Of a stretch of 25,395 nucleotides of DNA, positions 1 to 5,905 are shown one piece after another. Origin of the DNA: a virus. A program made the position numbers and the translations under genes. Every line of letters starts with the position of its first letter. Positions within the stretch are counted from its first letter, which is position 1. Below the pieces are notes generated by a model. The model did not search any database and had not been told where the DNA came from. It worked only from the letters and a program-made list of their open reading frames with translations. The stretch lies in IMG/VR virus record IMGVR_UViG_3300008261_000143, positions 1 to 25,395 of that record, one strand, 5' to 3'.

Positions 1-52
1 CCTTTTCGGAATATCCGGCCTTTATGGCCGATGCCGTGGCATTTCCGGTCTC

Positions 53-111
53 GACATAGGCCGCTGCGAAGACAGCCCATTTGGCTGTCTTCTGCCGTTG
101 TTTGGCGTGTC
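53..111. other. Imperfect hairpin, perfect 10-bp tip
   Basis: GAAGACAGCC (68-77) pairs perfectly with GGCTGTCTTC (83-92) around a 5-base loop. Below it a looser stem continues with G-U pairs and small bulges (57-67 with 94-104), ending in GACA (53-56) against TGTC (108-111). There is no T-run directly after it, so a classical intrinsic terminator on the plus strand is doubtful. Confidence 0.6.
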
Positions 112-125
112 TTTCGGTGTACATG
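98..125 (+). promoter_or_regulatory. Possible promoter with GGTGTACA motif (copy 1)
   Basis: TTGTTT (98-103), a 16-base spacer and TACATG (120-125) form a weak sigma-70-like pair. The -10 lies in the sequence CGGTGTACA, which recurs at 402-410, 740-747 and, with a T before it, 6124-6132, each time in intergenic DNA upstream of a plus-strand gene. The recurrence is the main support; the match to consensus is modest. Confidence 0.3.
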
Positions 126-156
126 GCCGCATTCTAGTGCGACTCTCGCATCAAAT

Positions 157-245
157 GCAATCTGTATGCCATTAAGAGATATAAGCAATTTCATGCCAAC
201 TCCTGTTGGCATTAGAAATTGCATCTCTAATGGCATAGAGATTGC
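157..245. other. 89-base hairpin with about 38 base pairs
   Basis: From the base upward the paired blocks are 157-163/239-245 (7 bp), 165-174/228-237 (10 bp), 176-180/223-227 (5 bp), 185-192/215-222 (8 bp) and 193-200/205-212 (8 bp), with loop TCCT. The interruptions are one G/G mismatch (164/238), one unpaired A (175), ATAA (181-184) and TA (213-214). All pairs are Watson-Crick, so the dyad is equally good as DNA cruciform or as RNA on either strand. No T-tract follows. Confidence 0.8.
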
Positions 246-286
246 TCTTCATAAAGACAAGATCTTTTGGTTCTTTGAATCCCCCT

Positions 287-345
287 GATCCTTTCAGAAT
301 TATTCCTCCCGAGATTTGTGAGGGAGGAATAATTCTTTCAGGATC
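287..345. other. Hairpin of about 21 bp, loop containing GATTTGTGA
   Basis: A perfect 14-bp stem (297-310 with 322-335), extended by 296/336, closes an 11-base loop. After three mismatches, GATCCT (287-292) pairs with AGGATC (340-345). The loop contains GATTTGTGA, which reappears in the loop of the hairpin at 780-831. It is followed by a C-run rather than a T-run. Confidence 0.75.
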
Positions 346-381
346 TCCCCCCTTACAGTCCCCATTGGATCGGCACAATGG

Positions 382-412
382 TTGGCTGGCTTGGCTTCAG
401 CCGGTGTACATT
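382..412 (+). promoter_or_regulatory. Possible promoter with GGTGTACA motif (copy 2)
   Basis: TTGGCT (382-387), then 19 bases, then TACATT (407-412). The block resembles the better-spaced copy at 721-749 over about 27 bases, with a 2-base length difference. It sits 20 bases before the start of the 94-aa gene, so transcripts would have a very short leader. Confidence 0.35.
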
Positions 413-431
413 GAACACTATGGAGACGCAC

Positions 432-716
432 ATGGGTATTCAGCTCGATCGTGGAATCAAGTTTGCGAATTCGCTGTCTGGCAACCTTTCGGCGGTTCGG
501 CGTGAGCGGATTGACGGCGTACGATTGGCCGATTGGTTCCTCTCTGCCCATCATCGTACCGATGATGAGGTGCGTAACTTCATGGCCTATGTCGCAAAGA
601 AGTCCTACTTGCCGAAGTGGGCTAATAGCCCAAAGCAAATCAAGGCTGCGTCTCGTGCCATCCAATGGATGGCGGCTTTCTCACAGGATACGGAGGGTAA
701 GTGGGTCAAGCATTGA
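432..716 (+). CDS. Hypothetical phage protein, 94 aa
   Basis: I do not recognise the family. The frame is open upstream to 378, but ATG 432 is chosen because GGAG (422-425) lies six bases before it, the same arrangement used by the amidoligase gene at 886 and the gene at 5906. The protein is small, mixed alpha-helical in appearance and mildly basic, with a Trp/Lys-rich middle (YLPKWANSPKQIKAASRAI). There is no signal peptide or membrane segment. It is the first gene of the plus-strand accessory operon and is flanked on both sides by hairpin-rich non-coding DNA, so it may be regulated separately. Its stop codon lies inside the hairpin 702-720. Function unknown. Confidence 0.7.
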   Translation: MGIQLDRGIKFANSLSGNLSAVRRERIDGVRLADWFLSAHHRTDDEVRNFMAYVAKKSYLPKWANSPKQIKAASRAIQWMAAFSQDTEGKWVKH

Positions 717-720
717 CCCA
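702..720 (+). other. Short perfect hairpin over a stop codon
   Basis: TGGGTCAA (702-709) and TTGACCCA (713-720) pair perfectly around GCA. The TGA stop of the 94-aa gene (714-716) lies in the right arm. It is not followed by a T-run. It abuts the 26-pair hairpin 721-775 directly. Confidence 0.65.
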
Positions 721-749
721 TTGACTGGTGGCTCTTGCCGGTGTACAAA
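721..749 (+). promoter_or_regulatory. Sigma-70-like promoter with GGTGTACA (copy 3)
   Basis: TTGACT (721-726), a 17-base spacer and TACAAA (744-749) make the best-spaced promoter in the left part of the window. Transcription would start near 756 and lead into the amidoligase gene at 886. The same bases form the left arm of a 26-pair hairpin (721-775), so an alternative reading is that the sequence is kept for RNA structure in transcripts from upstream. Confidence 0.5.
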
Positions 750-775
750 GTACATCGGTGAGAGTCGCCGGTTGG
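721..775 (+). other. 26-pair RNA-type hairpin with G-U wobbles
   Basis: Bases 721-746 pair with 750-775 around loop AAA without a single mismatch if G-U pairs are allowed; nine of the 26 pairs are G-U when read on the plus strand. On the minus strand these would be A-C mismatches. That asymmetry argues for a plus-strand RNA structure rather than a DNA-binding palindrome. The tip TGTAC/GTACA is perfectly symmetrical. Confidence 0.7.
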
Positions 776-779
776 CTGA

Positions 780-831
780 TTACTGATTCTGTAAGCACCT
801 TGATTTGTGAAGGTGCTTACAGAACCAGTAA
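780..831 (+). other. 21-bp hairpin with a competing 3' hairpin
   Basis: A 15-bp perfect stem (787-801 with 810-824) with loop GATTTGTG is extended after one mismatch by TTACTG (780-785) against CAGTAA (826-831). The right base region can also pair in another way: AACCAGT (823-829) with ACTGGTT (835-841). The two folds are mutually exclusive at their base. It lies 45-105 bases upstream of the amidoligase start, in the probable leader of that mRNA. Confidence 0.7.
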
Positions 832-885
832 GCAACTGGTTCGATGAAAAGTGTGAATGGATTACCCGTAAATGGAGACCCGCGT

Positions 886-2280
886 ATGCACTTGTTGAAT
901 TACCCGTTTATCAAGTCCCGTCTAAAGACGGAGGGTGGCCGGGAAACGCTTCAACGTCATTTCATGACGTTGTTGCGGCGAGACCCGGAAAAAGTAAAAA
1001 ACATCGTCCAGCAAATGTTGCGAGGACGCCACGAGCTTGGCGTAGACATGTTGGTCTCTGCCCTTGCCGATAATTTTCTCAACAAGCTCGCCCAAACTGC
1101 CGTAGATGACAACTACCACATCGTAGATGTGGTGATGAAGTGCGAGGCTGTCAACTACAGCTACTCCACCAGTAGCATCCGAAATATCCATCAACGCGCA
1201 TCGGGCGGCGAGGATTTCGATACGGTCGATGAGTACCTGCGGAATGAGCGGTACGAACTCGTGACTTGCGACGATTGCGGCGAGCTAGAGTTCCTCGAAG
1301 AGGCGCAGAGTGTTGACGGCAACTCCGTTTGCCACTATTGCATCGAGTCAGAGTACGTTTGGTCGGAATACAGCGACGAATATATCAGCTGCCGCAGAGC
1401 GGTCGAAGCGACCGACCGATACGGTGGAACCGTATGGATCGATGGCGAGTATCCGCCGGATGCGTTCACATACGACGAGGATGAGGAGCGGTACGTTCAC
1501 GACGAGTATGTGCCGTCGATTCTCCGCGACTACCATTCGTCGAAGCACTATCAAGTGCCGATCAGCGACAAATGGACGGCGACCTACGGTCGGCACATGG
1601 GTGTCGAGCTAGAGGTCGAGGTCACCGATGGTGACCGACGCCAAATCGTCAGCCGACTGCACGACGCCATCAATGATGGCGAGTTTGGCAGCAAAGTGTT
1701 TTTCGAGCGTGACGGTTCGTTACGAACCGGCTTCGAGATTATCACCCAGCCTATGTCGCTGCCGATGATTGCGGAAACCTTTGGTTTCCTCAATAACGCC
1801 CAACTAATCAACGGCCTCAAGTCACACAATACCGAGACCTGCGGTCTCCATGTCCATGTCTCACGACATGGCATGACGAATCTGCAAATCTCGAAGATGG
1901 TGTGTTTCGTCAACGACCCCGAGAATCGATGGCTCATCGAAGCTGTCGCCCGACGTTACTCCAATGGATTCTGCCGAATCCATGACAAAAAGCTCGGCAA
2001 TGCCCATTTGAGTGTTGATCGCTATGAAGCGATCAATCTGACTAATCGCAGGACAGTCGAGTTTCGCATCTTCAGGGGTAGCCTGAAGTATGACGCTGTT
2101 GTCGCCGCGACCCAGTTTGTTCATGCCCTTGTCGAGTTTACTCGACCGGCAGAGTCGAGCATCAAGTCGCTCAATGCCGCTGGGTTTCTGAACTTCGTTC
2201 AGAAGAAGATGCCGAAAGAATGTGCGACGTTCCTCCGATATATCGGGGAACGTTCGAAGCAAAACCAAATCGCTGCCTAA
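886..2280 (+). CDS. Amidoligase family (COOH-NH2 ligase) protein with zinc ribbon
   Basis: Predicted ATP-dependent ligase joining a carboxylate to an amine, of the glutamine-synthetase-like amidoligase family (Pfam Amidoligase_2 type). Visible motifs, numbered from ATG 886 (464 aa), are: two CxxC pairs at C128/C131 and C149/C152 forming a likely zinc ribbon; GVELEVE at 239-245 with the metal-binding glutamates; DGSLRTGFEI from 276; CGLHVHVS at 319-326; and VEFRIFRGS at 391-399. These are the expected core motifs, so the enzyme looks intact. The N-terminal 230 residues before the catalytic domain are acidic and Tyr-rich and could bind a substrate or partner. ATG 886 is preferred over ATG 844 because GGAG (874-877) lies eight bases upstream. 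The next gene is a glutamine amidotransferase, a known neighbour of this family. The natural substrate is not evident. Confidence 0.85.
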   Translation: MHLLNYPFIKSRLKTEGGRETLQRHFMTLLRRDPEKVKNIVQQMLRGRHELGVDMLVSALADNFLNKLAQTAVDDNYHIVDVVMKCEAVNYSYSTSSIRNIHQRASGGEDFDTVDEYLRNERYELVTCDDCGELEFLEEAQSVDGNSVCHYCIESEYVWSEYSDEYISCRRAVEATDRYGGTVWIDGEYPPDAFTYDEDEERYVHDEYVPSILRDYHSSKHYQVPISDKWTATYGRHMGVELEVEVTDGDRRQIVSRLHDAINDGEFGSKVFFERDGSLRTGFEIITQPMSLPMIAETFGFLNNAQLINGLKSHNTETCGLHVHVSRHGMTNLQISKMVCFVNDPENRWLIEAVARRYSNGFCRIHDKKLGNAHLSVDRYEAINLTNRRTVEFRIFRGSLKYDAVVAATQFVHALVEFTRPAESSIKSLNAAGFLNFVQKKMPKECATFLRYIGERSKQNQIAA

Positions 2281-2298
2281 TCACGGAGGTAATGGATC

Positions 2299-3225
2299 AT
2301 GTGCTTACTCGTAGAACAGAACGAAGATGTCGTTTTCACCGATGAGTTCCTCATCGACGTTTACAGCAAGAACCGTGACGGTCTCGGCATTATGTATGCC
2401 GAGAATGGCAAGGTAGTTGTCAAGAAAACTATCCCGGCAAGTGCCGCAGAGTTTGTCGAGTTCTATCGGCAGTATGCCGATGGCAAGCGTTGCATCTGGC
2501 ATGCCCGTATGCAAACTCACGGCGACATCGACCTGACTAATTGCCACCCTTACTATGTAACCGACGAGTTGTGGATGGCTCACAACGGTGTGTTGTCGTC
2601 TGGAAACGACAACGACCAGTCAAAGTCTGACACTTGGCATTTCATCCGAAATGTCATTCAGCCAGCCATCGAGGGGAACAAGTACCTTGTTCACGACGAG
2701 AATTGGCAAGCGTTTATCGGCGACCTGATCGGCACATCGAACAAGTTCGGCTTCATGACTGGTGATGGTGACACCATCATCATCAATCGCTCTGCCGGTG
2801 TGACGTTCAACGGCGCGTGGCTTTCCAATACCTACGCTTGGACTCCGTCCAAGTTTGGGTTTCGTGTCCCGGTTCCGAAAACCTACGGCGGCTACTCAAA
2901 GTATACCTACGGTAGCTACTACCACGAGTACGACTGGGACAGCGGCTACTCCGCAAAGGAAAGTAGTGTCGTCAAAGACACTAAGGTCAAGCCGGTATCG
3001 TCGGAGTCTGTTCGGACGATAGTCCGAGCTGCCCACAACTGCTATGTCCGTGACACTCTGGAGCAATGGGTATTGGACGCACCGTGGAAGGCTGCGGCGT
3101 TGCTTGCCTACTGCTACGAGGATGAGAAGGAGGCCGAGGAGCTGGTCGCTGACGACCCGGCTAAAGCCGTCGAATGGATTCGTGACTTGTTTGAACACGA
3201 TGGATTGACACCGTACACGGTGTAA
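2299..3225 (+). CDS. Class II glutamine amidotransferase-like protein
   Basis: N-terminal nucleophile amidotransferase of the GATase-II (GlmS/PurF-like) fold, which frees ammonia from glutamine. The protein starts MCLLVEQ, so Cys2 becomes the N-terminal catalytic cysteine after Met removal. Further signature blocks are IWHARMQTHG (arginine and THG of the glutamine pocket), MAHNGVLS (Asn-Gly oxyanion motif) and KSDTWHF (glutamine-binding Asp). The C-terminal third, from about residue 190, is Tyr/Gly/Ser-rich and then helical, with no synthetase domain I can recognise. This suggests that the acceptor enzyme is a separate protein, most simply the amidoligase just upstream. GGAGGT (2285-2290) lies eight bases before ATG 2299. 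The gene is 18 bases behind the amidoligase, so the two are almost certainly co-transcribed. Confidence 0.85.
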   Translation: MCLLVEQNEDVVFTDEFLIDVYSKNRDGLGIMYAENGKVVVKKTIPASAAEFVEFYRQYADGKRCIWHARMQTHGDIDLTNCHPYYVTDELWMAHNGVLSSGNDNDQSKSDTWHFIRNVIQPAIEGNKYLVHDENWQAFIGDLIGTSNKFGFMTGDGDTIIINRSAGVTFNGAWLSNTYAWTPSKFGFRVPVPKTYGGYSKYTYGSYYHEYDWDSGYSAKESSVVKDTKVKPVSSESVRTIVRAAHNCYVRDTLEQWVLDAPWKAAALLAYCYEDEKEAEELVADDPAKAVEWIRDLFEHDGLTPYTV

Positions 3226-3238
3226 CAGGAGGCGCTAA

Positions 3239-3424
3239 ATGAATACCTACAAGGTATCGATAGCTCGGATCGAGCATTACGTCCACCAGATCGACATCGA
3301 GGCCAACGATAAAGAGGAGGCCGTGGAGGTGGCGAAGTTGATGTGGGCAGAGGACGGGTGGAAATTTAGATCGCTCGGCTGCGTTCACAGGGACGAGTTT
3401 GTCAACGACGTTGAGGAGGCGTGA
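3239..3424 (+). CDS. Small hypothetical protein (61 aa), DpnD/PcfM-like pattern
   Basis: A short protein with a beta-strand start (MNTYKVSIARIEHYVHQIDI) followed by an acidic helix (EANDKEEAVEVAKLMW). The pattern resembles small phage and plasmid proteins of the DpnD/PcfM type, but the similarity is too short to be sure. AGGAGG (3227-3232) lies six bases upstream of ATG 3239, an excellent ribosome site. It follows the amidotransferase gene by 13 bases and overlaps the next start (TGATG), so it is part of the same operon. Function unknown. Confidence 0.7.
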   Translation: MNTYKVSIARIEHYVHQIDIEANDKEEAVEVAKLMWAEDGWKFRSLGCVHRDEFVNDVEEA

Positions 3425-3678
3425 TGAGCATAGAAGCTGACATGGCGAACAGAGAGGCGGACATGGCGAGTGACGACTTGCGAGACGCATCAGTCAAAGC
3501 CCTCGCTCTGTTAGAGCGAAACGCAGTCACCATCGATGGTGAGTGGGGCGACTGCCGCTCATTAGAAGAACTCGAACGTGACAACGCATTGCCCATTGAA
3601 ATACTTGCCCTGCGAAGGGCAATCGACAACTACAACAACGCAGTCAGGCACTTGATTGCTGAAATTCTGGAGGACTAG
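3424..3678 (+). CDS. Hypothetical protein, 84 aa
   Basis: Not recognised. It is an acidic, largely helical protein, with repeated IEADMANREADMASDDL at the start and a possible coiled-coil end (EILALRRAIDNYNNAVRHLIAEILED). ATG 3424 is chosen over the GTG three bases earlier because GAGGAGG (3413-3419) is then four bases away rather than one. The start overlaps the previous stop codon by one base, indicating translational coupling. Confidence 0.65.
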   Translation: MSIEADMANREADMASDDLRDASVKALALLERNAVTIDGEWGDCRSLEELERDNALPIEILALRRAIDNYNNAVRHLIAEILED

Positions 3679-3682
3679 TGCA

Positions 3683-3844
3683 ATGCTGCGTGACGAGATT
3701 GATGAATTGCTTGGCCGTTTAACGGCAAGCGAAAAGCATGACCTGCTGGATTCTCTTTGGCGAAAGTGGGTAGATGAGCGAACGGAATTAAGGCGTGTTC
3801 TCGGAGAGCCGCCAAGCAAAGAACGTGCCGAAGCCAACGGCTAG
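3683..3844 (+). CDS. Hypothetical protein, 53 aa
   Basis: Not recognised. It is a short charged helical protein (LRDEIDELLGRLTASEKHDL) followed by a basic tail ending in PPSKERAEANG. ATG 3683 is preferred to the ATG at 3656 because GGAGG (3669-3673) is nine bases upstream. It is separated from the previous gene by four bases. After it the operon has its only long internal gap (3845-4032). Confidence 0.6.
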   Translation: MLRDEIDELLGRLTASEKHDLLDSLWRKWVDERTELRRVLGEPPSKERAEANG

Positions 3845-4032
3845 TGTGACGCGCATGACGAGAAGCGGGATGGTTTCCCGTAGCGTTCCCCCCGGTGGAA
3901 GTTCCGGCGTTGGCAATACGATAATCCCCTGTGGCCGTGAAGCGGATGGAAGGTGCAAGTGATGGATTGCAAGCCTGATGCACTAAGTTACCGCCGCACA
4001 GGGGGAGCATCTCTTTAACTGAGGATGTGAGC
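3845..4032 (+). ncRNA. Structured intergenic region, possible RNA element
   Basis: This 188-base gap stands out in an operon whose genes otherwise nearly touch. CCCCTGTG (3926-3933) pairs with CACAGGGG (3997-4004), closing a region in which GCGG (3942-3945) can pair with CCGC (3991-3994), GTGCA (3953-3957) with TGCAC (3979-3983), or TGCAA (3954-3958) with TTGCA. A 35-codon frame from ATG 3855 exists but has no ribosome site. I read it as a possible structured RNA or cis-regulatory element. It does not match a riboswitch class I know. Confidence 0.3.
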
Positions 4033-4194
4033 ATGGAAAAAAAGTACACCGTGACTCTGACCGAAAGGCAGATTCGCGATCTCGAAACCTACGCATTGTC
4101 GAAAGAGTTAAACACTACGAACCAAGCGAGTGCCGAGTTTTACAACGAGCTGTTCGTTGTACTGAGCGGCGCAAGAAACAACGAGGGTAAGTAA
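4033..4194 (+). CDS. Hypothetical protein, 53 aa
   Basis: A short frame from ATG 4033 to TAA 4192-4194. It begins MEKKYTVTLTERQIRDLE and continues as a helical segment to GARNNEGK. The pattern of a beta strand followed by helices resembles small ribbon-helix-helix-like phage proteins, but this is only a guess. GAGGA (4021-4025) lies seven bases upstream, and the next gene starts on the base after its stop. Spacing and ribosome site support a real gene. Confidence 0.65.
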   Translation: MEKKYTVTLTERQIRDLETYALSKELNTTNQASAEFYNELFVVLSGARNNEGK

Positions 4195-4530
4195 ATGGAC
4201 GCGATACTGATTGACCCGCACACCGAAACGGTTTCCGTTGTCGATTACAACGGGGACTTCCAAGAGATTAGCCGCATCATCGGCGATGGTTGCCGGACGT
4301 TCACCGTGGTGAACATCGATGGCGGTAACGATGGAATCTTCGTCGATGACGAAGGACTACTGCGTGAGCAAGCCACGCCGTTCTTCAAGTTCCGTGGATA
4401 CCCTCAGCCTTTGGCTGGTCGTGGGCTAATCCTTGGCGCTGACGAAATGGGTGACGCGGTATCACCGAGCATCACCGTTCAACAAGTTAAGAACGCCGTC
4501 GAGTTCCTTGGCTACGGCATGATGGTGTAG
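4195..4530 (+). CDS. DUF3846-like protein
   Basis: The 111-aa protein begins with an ILIDPHTETVSVVDYNGDFQ strand-rich block, then NGD-type acidic turns (GIFVDDEGLL), a GYPQPLAGRGLILG motif and a final helix. This order of a DPxxxTVxxV opening, FVDDEGLL and PLAGRGLILG matches the phage family I know as DUF3846, whose function is not established. The start is immediately after the previous stop codon, so translation is probably coupled. There is no membrane segment. Confidence 0.65.
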   Translation: MDAILIDPHTETVSVVDYNGDFQEISRIIGDGCRTFTVVNIDGGNDGIFVDDEGLLREQATPFFKFRGYPQPLAGRGLILGADEMGDAVSPSITVQQVKNAVEFLGYGMMV

Positions 4531-4532
4531 CC

Positions 4533-4700
4533 ATGTCGTATCCGAAGAAGTTCTACATCTCTTACAAGCATGAAAAGAGCATGCGTGTTGAGATGGTCGA
4601 GGCTTTCAGCCATGTTGAGGCATGGCTGAAGGTCATCTCAAAACTAAACCCGGAAGAAACTCTGCGCAACATTGAGGTCGAGGAGAAAAGATATGCGTGA
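4533..4700 (+). CDS. Hypothetical protein, 55 aa
   Basis: The frame runs from ATG 4533, two bases after the previous stop, to TGA 4698-4700. The product begins MSYPKKFYISYKHEKSMRVE and ends LRNIEVEEKRYA. It looks like a small alpha/beta protein with a basic start and an acidic end, and I cannot name a family. Position between two well-supported genes, and an 8-base overlap with the next start, support it. The ribosome site is weak, consistent with coupling to the gene before. Confidence 0.6.
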   Translation: MSYPKKFYISYKHEKSMRVEMVEAFSHVEAWLKVISKLNPEETLRNIEVEEKRYA

Positions 4701-4866
4701 TCTATTCATGTTCTATGTTGCGATGGTGCGTGGCTACTACGATGGCCGAGTCAATGGCGCTGAGAACAACCCTTACCTTGGAGAACGCCGCTTCTACTAT
4801 CGCCGTGGATACGATCGAGGCATCGCAGATTACTGCGATAAGTACCTGAAGATTAGAGGCGAGTGA
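4693..4866 (+). CDS. Hypothetical protein, 57 aa, Arg/Tyr-rich
   Basis: Not recognised. The product is MRDLFMFYVAMVRGYYDGRV followed by a Tyr/Arg-rich half (ERRFYYRRGYDRGIADYCD). The repeated GYYDGR and GYDRGI motifs suggest a small repeat-like fold in which a helix is followed by a G-Y-x-x-G turn. ATG 4693 is chosen over the upstream ATG 4672 because AGGAG (4681-4685) then has a seven-base spacing. It overlaps the previous gene by eight bases and shares one base with the next start. Confidence 0.6.
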   Translation: MRDLFMFYVAMVRGYYDGRVNGAENNPYLGERRFYYRRGYDRGIADYCDKYLKIRGE

Positions 4867-5072
4867 TGAACAAGTTCATGCGACTACCACCAAGGAAGGC
4901 GCTGTTCGGATTCGACTACAGCAAGAACAAGGAGTTTCGCATGACGGGAAAGGAGTGGCATGCGTATGCCAAGGTAGAGGAATTCAAGACTGAACACGGG
5001 AGTGATTCGGCTTGGCGCAATGGATGCGAGATCTACCTAGACGGAACCAACATTAACTACACGAAAGGATAG
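4866..5072 (+). CDS. Hypothetical protein, 68 aa
   Basis: Not recognised. It begins MNKFMRLPPRKALFGFDY and is basic and aromatic, with a C-terminal strand (CEIYLDGTNINYTKG). The start overlaps the previous stop by one base (TGATG); a GTG three bases earlier is the alternative. AGAGG a few bases upstream is a moderate ribosome site. Part of the tightly packed small-gene operon. Confidence 0.55.
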   Translation: MNKFMRLPPRKALFGFDYSKNKEFRMTGKEWHAYAKVEEFKTEHGSDSAWRNGCEIYLDGTNINYTKG

Positions 5073-5074
5073 CG

Positions 5075-5278
5075 ATGAATGAATGGATGGTTTTATACCC
5101 AGACCAAACGGGTGAGTACCGACAAGTCGGTAAGTTTCGGTCGCTGAAAAACGCCCGTTACTTTGCCGCCACGCTGGCCGATAGGAAGCTGCCGTTTCCA
5201 ATCGTCCCCAACATCAACGACGATAAGACCCCTCGCATCGAGAAGGTGAACAAAAGTGAGGCATACATACAAAGTTGA
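5075..5278 (+). CDS. Hypothetical protein, 67 aa
   Basis: Not recognised. The sequence opens MNEWMVLYPDQTGEYRQVGK and ends in a charged tail (KVNKSEAYIQS). The middle (LKNARYFAATLADRKLPFPI) looks helical. It starts two bases after the previous stop with AAAGGA upstream, and its last 23 bases overlap the next gene, whose GTG start lies inside it. Confidence 0.55.
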   Translation: MNEWMVLYPDQTGEYRQVGKFRSLKNARYFAATLADRKLPFPIVPNINDDKTPRIEKVNKSEAYIQS

Positions 5279-5588
5279 GTTTTTGTTTTCGTCCGGAGAC
5301 TGGTTGCTGGCCGAAGGCGCAGCGCCAGAATACGATGACTTCGAGAAAGCCAATGCAGCTATGAATGAGCTGCTTTGCTATGCAAAGAAGGGAGATAAGT
5401 TTCGTATCACACTCAAGGAGGTGACCGAGAAGGTCGTGCTTGTCCGGGTTGCGACAGACGTAAAGCATTGCTTGGTTTGCGATGGCGTCTACTTCGATAC
5501 CGGAAACCGTACAGAGGGATGCCCGTACTGCGGCAATTCAGATGCAGTCAAGACATCCCTGATTGCAAAGTCACAGAGGAGTTCGTAA
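5256..5588 (+). CDS. Small zinc-ribbon protein, 110 aa
   Basis: The N-terminal half (KVEFLFSSGDWLLAEGAAPE and on) looks like a small alpha/beta domain. The C-terminal third carries CLVCDG and, 18 residues further, CPYCGN, a typical two-knuckle zinc ribbon that may bind nucleic acid or a protein partner. The start is GTG 5256 with AGAAGG nine bases upstream; it overlaps the previous gene by 23 bases. The next gene begins right after its TAA. Confidence 0.65.
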   Translation: MRHTYKVEFLFSSGDWLLAEGAAPEYDDFEKANAAMNELLCYAKKGDKFRITLKEVTEKVVLVRVATDVKHCLVCDGVYFDTGNRTEGCPYCGNSDAVKTSLIAKSQRSS

Positions 5589-5894
5589 GTGTCAGAGCCA
5601 GAAGTAACAGAGGAAGATGTCTTCGGGTGCAATTGGAAGGAGTGGGCGAGCGGCATAGCCGAAACCCAGTTTGTCCAAGAGGCGGCCAAGCAAGGCAAGC
5701 CCAAGCTAGCCGAGGCGCTGGCCGTCATAACCGTGATGGTCATCACGGAATCGCAGAGGATGATTGCAGAAGAGAAGCTTCTTGAATCCGTGCAGTTACT
5801 TAACTGCCTGAAGAGATTGATCACAAGTCCGGGCGACTTCTTCTCCATGCTGGAGAATGTAATCCCCGTCCCGACCACATCCACTAAGCACTAA
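5589..5894 (+). CDS. Hypothetical protein, 101 aa
   Basis: Not recognised. The N-terminus is acidic (MSEPEVTEEDVF), followed by predicted amphipathic helices (LAEALAVITVMVITESQRMI) and a Pro/Thr-rich tail. The hydrophobic stretch is too interrupted for a clear membrane helix. GTG 5589 directly follows the previous TAA, and GAGGAG (5576-5581) is seven bases upstream, a strong ribosome site. Confidence 0.6.
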   Translation: MSEPEVTEEDVFGCNWKEWASGIAETQFVQEAAKQGKPKLAEALAVITVMVITESQRMIAEEKLLESVQLLNCLKRLITSPGDFFSMLENVIPVPTTSTKH

Positions 5895-5905
5895 TGGAGA
5901 ATCGA

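Larger units (their letters stand above)
1..431. other. Non-coding, hairpin-rich leader region
   Basis: I see no supportable gene here. Open frames exist on both strands, but they run through large inverted repeats, have no good ribosome site, and translate to compositions unlike the neighbouring proteins. The stretch holds three long hairpins (53-111, 157-245, 287-345) and two copies of the promoter-like motif GGTGTACA (116-123, 403-410). It ends at the ribosome site of the first clear gene (432). It probably works as a regulatory, RNA-processing or DNA-structural region; the exact role is unknown. Confidence 0.6.

Noticed and set aside
31-288. An 85-codon open frame on the plus strand
   Set aside because: It crosses the 89-base hairpin, has no ribosome site, and its translation looks random (Trp/Pro/Arg/Ile patches from repeats).
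287-345. Interpretation as a Rho-independent terminator
   Set aside because: The stem is long but is followed by a C-run on the plus strand and lacks a U-tract on either strand.
172-665. Minus-strand frames opposite the hairpins and the 94-aa gene
   Set aside because: They lie antisense to a better-supported gene and to inverted repeats, and lack ribosome sites.
3855-3962. A 35-codon frame in the operon gap
   Set aside because: No ribosome site, Gly/Ser/Pro-rich random-looking product, and it cuts through the possible RNA stem.
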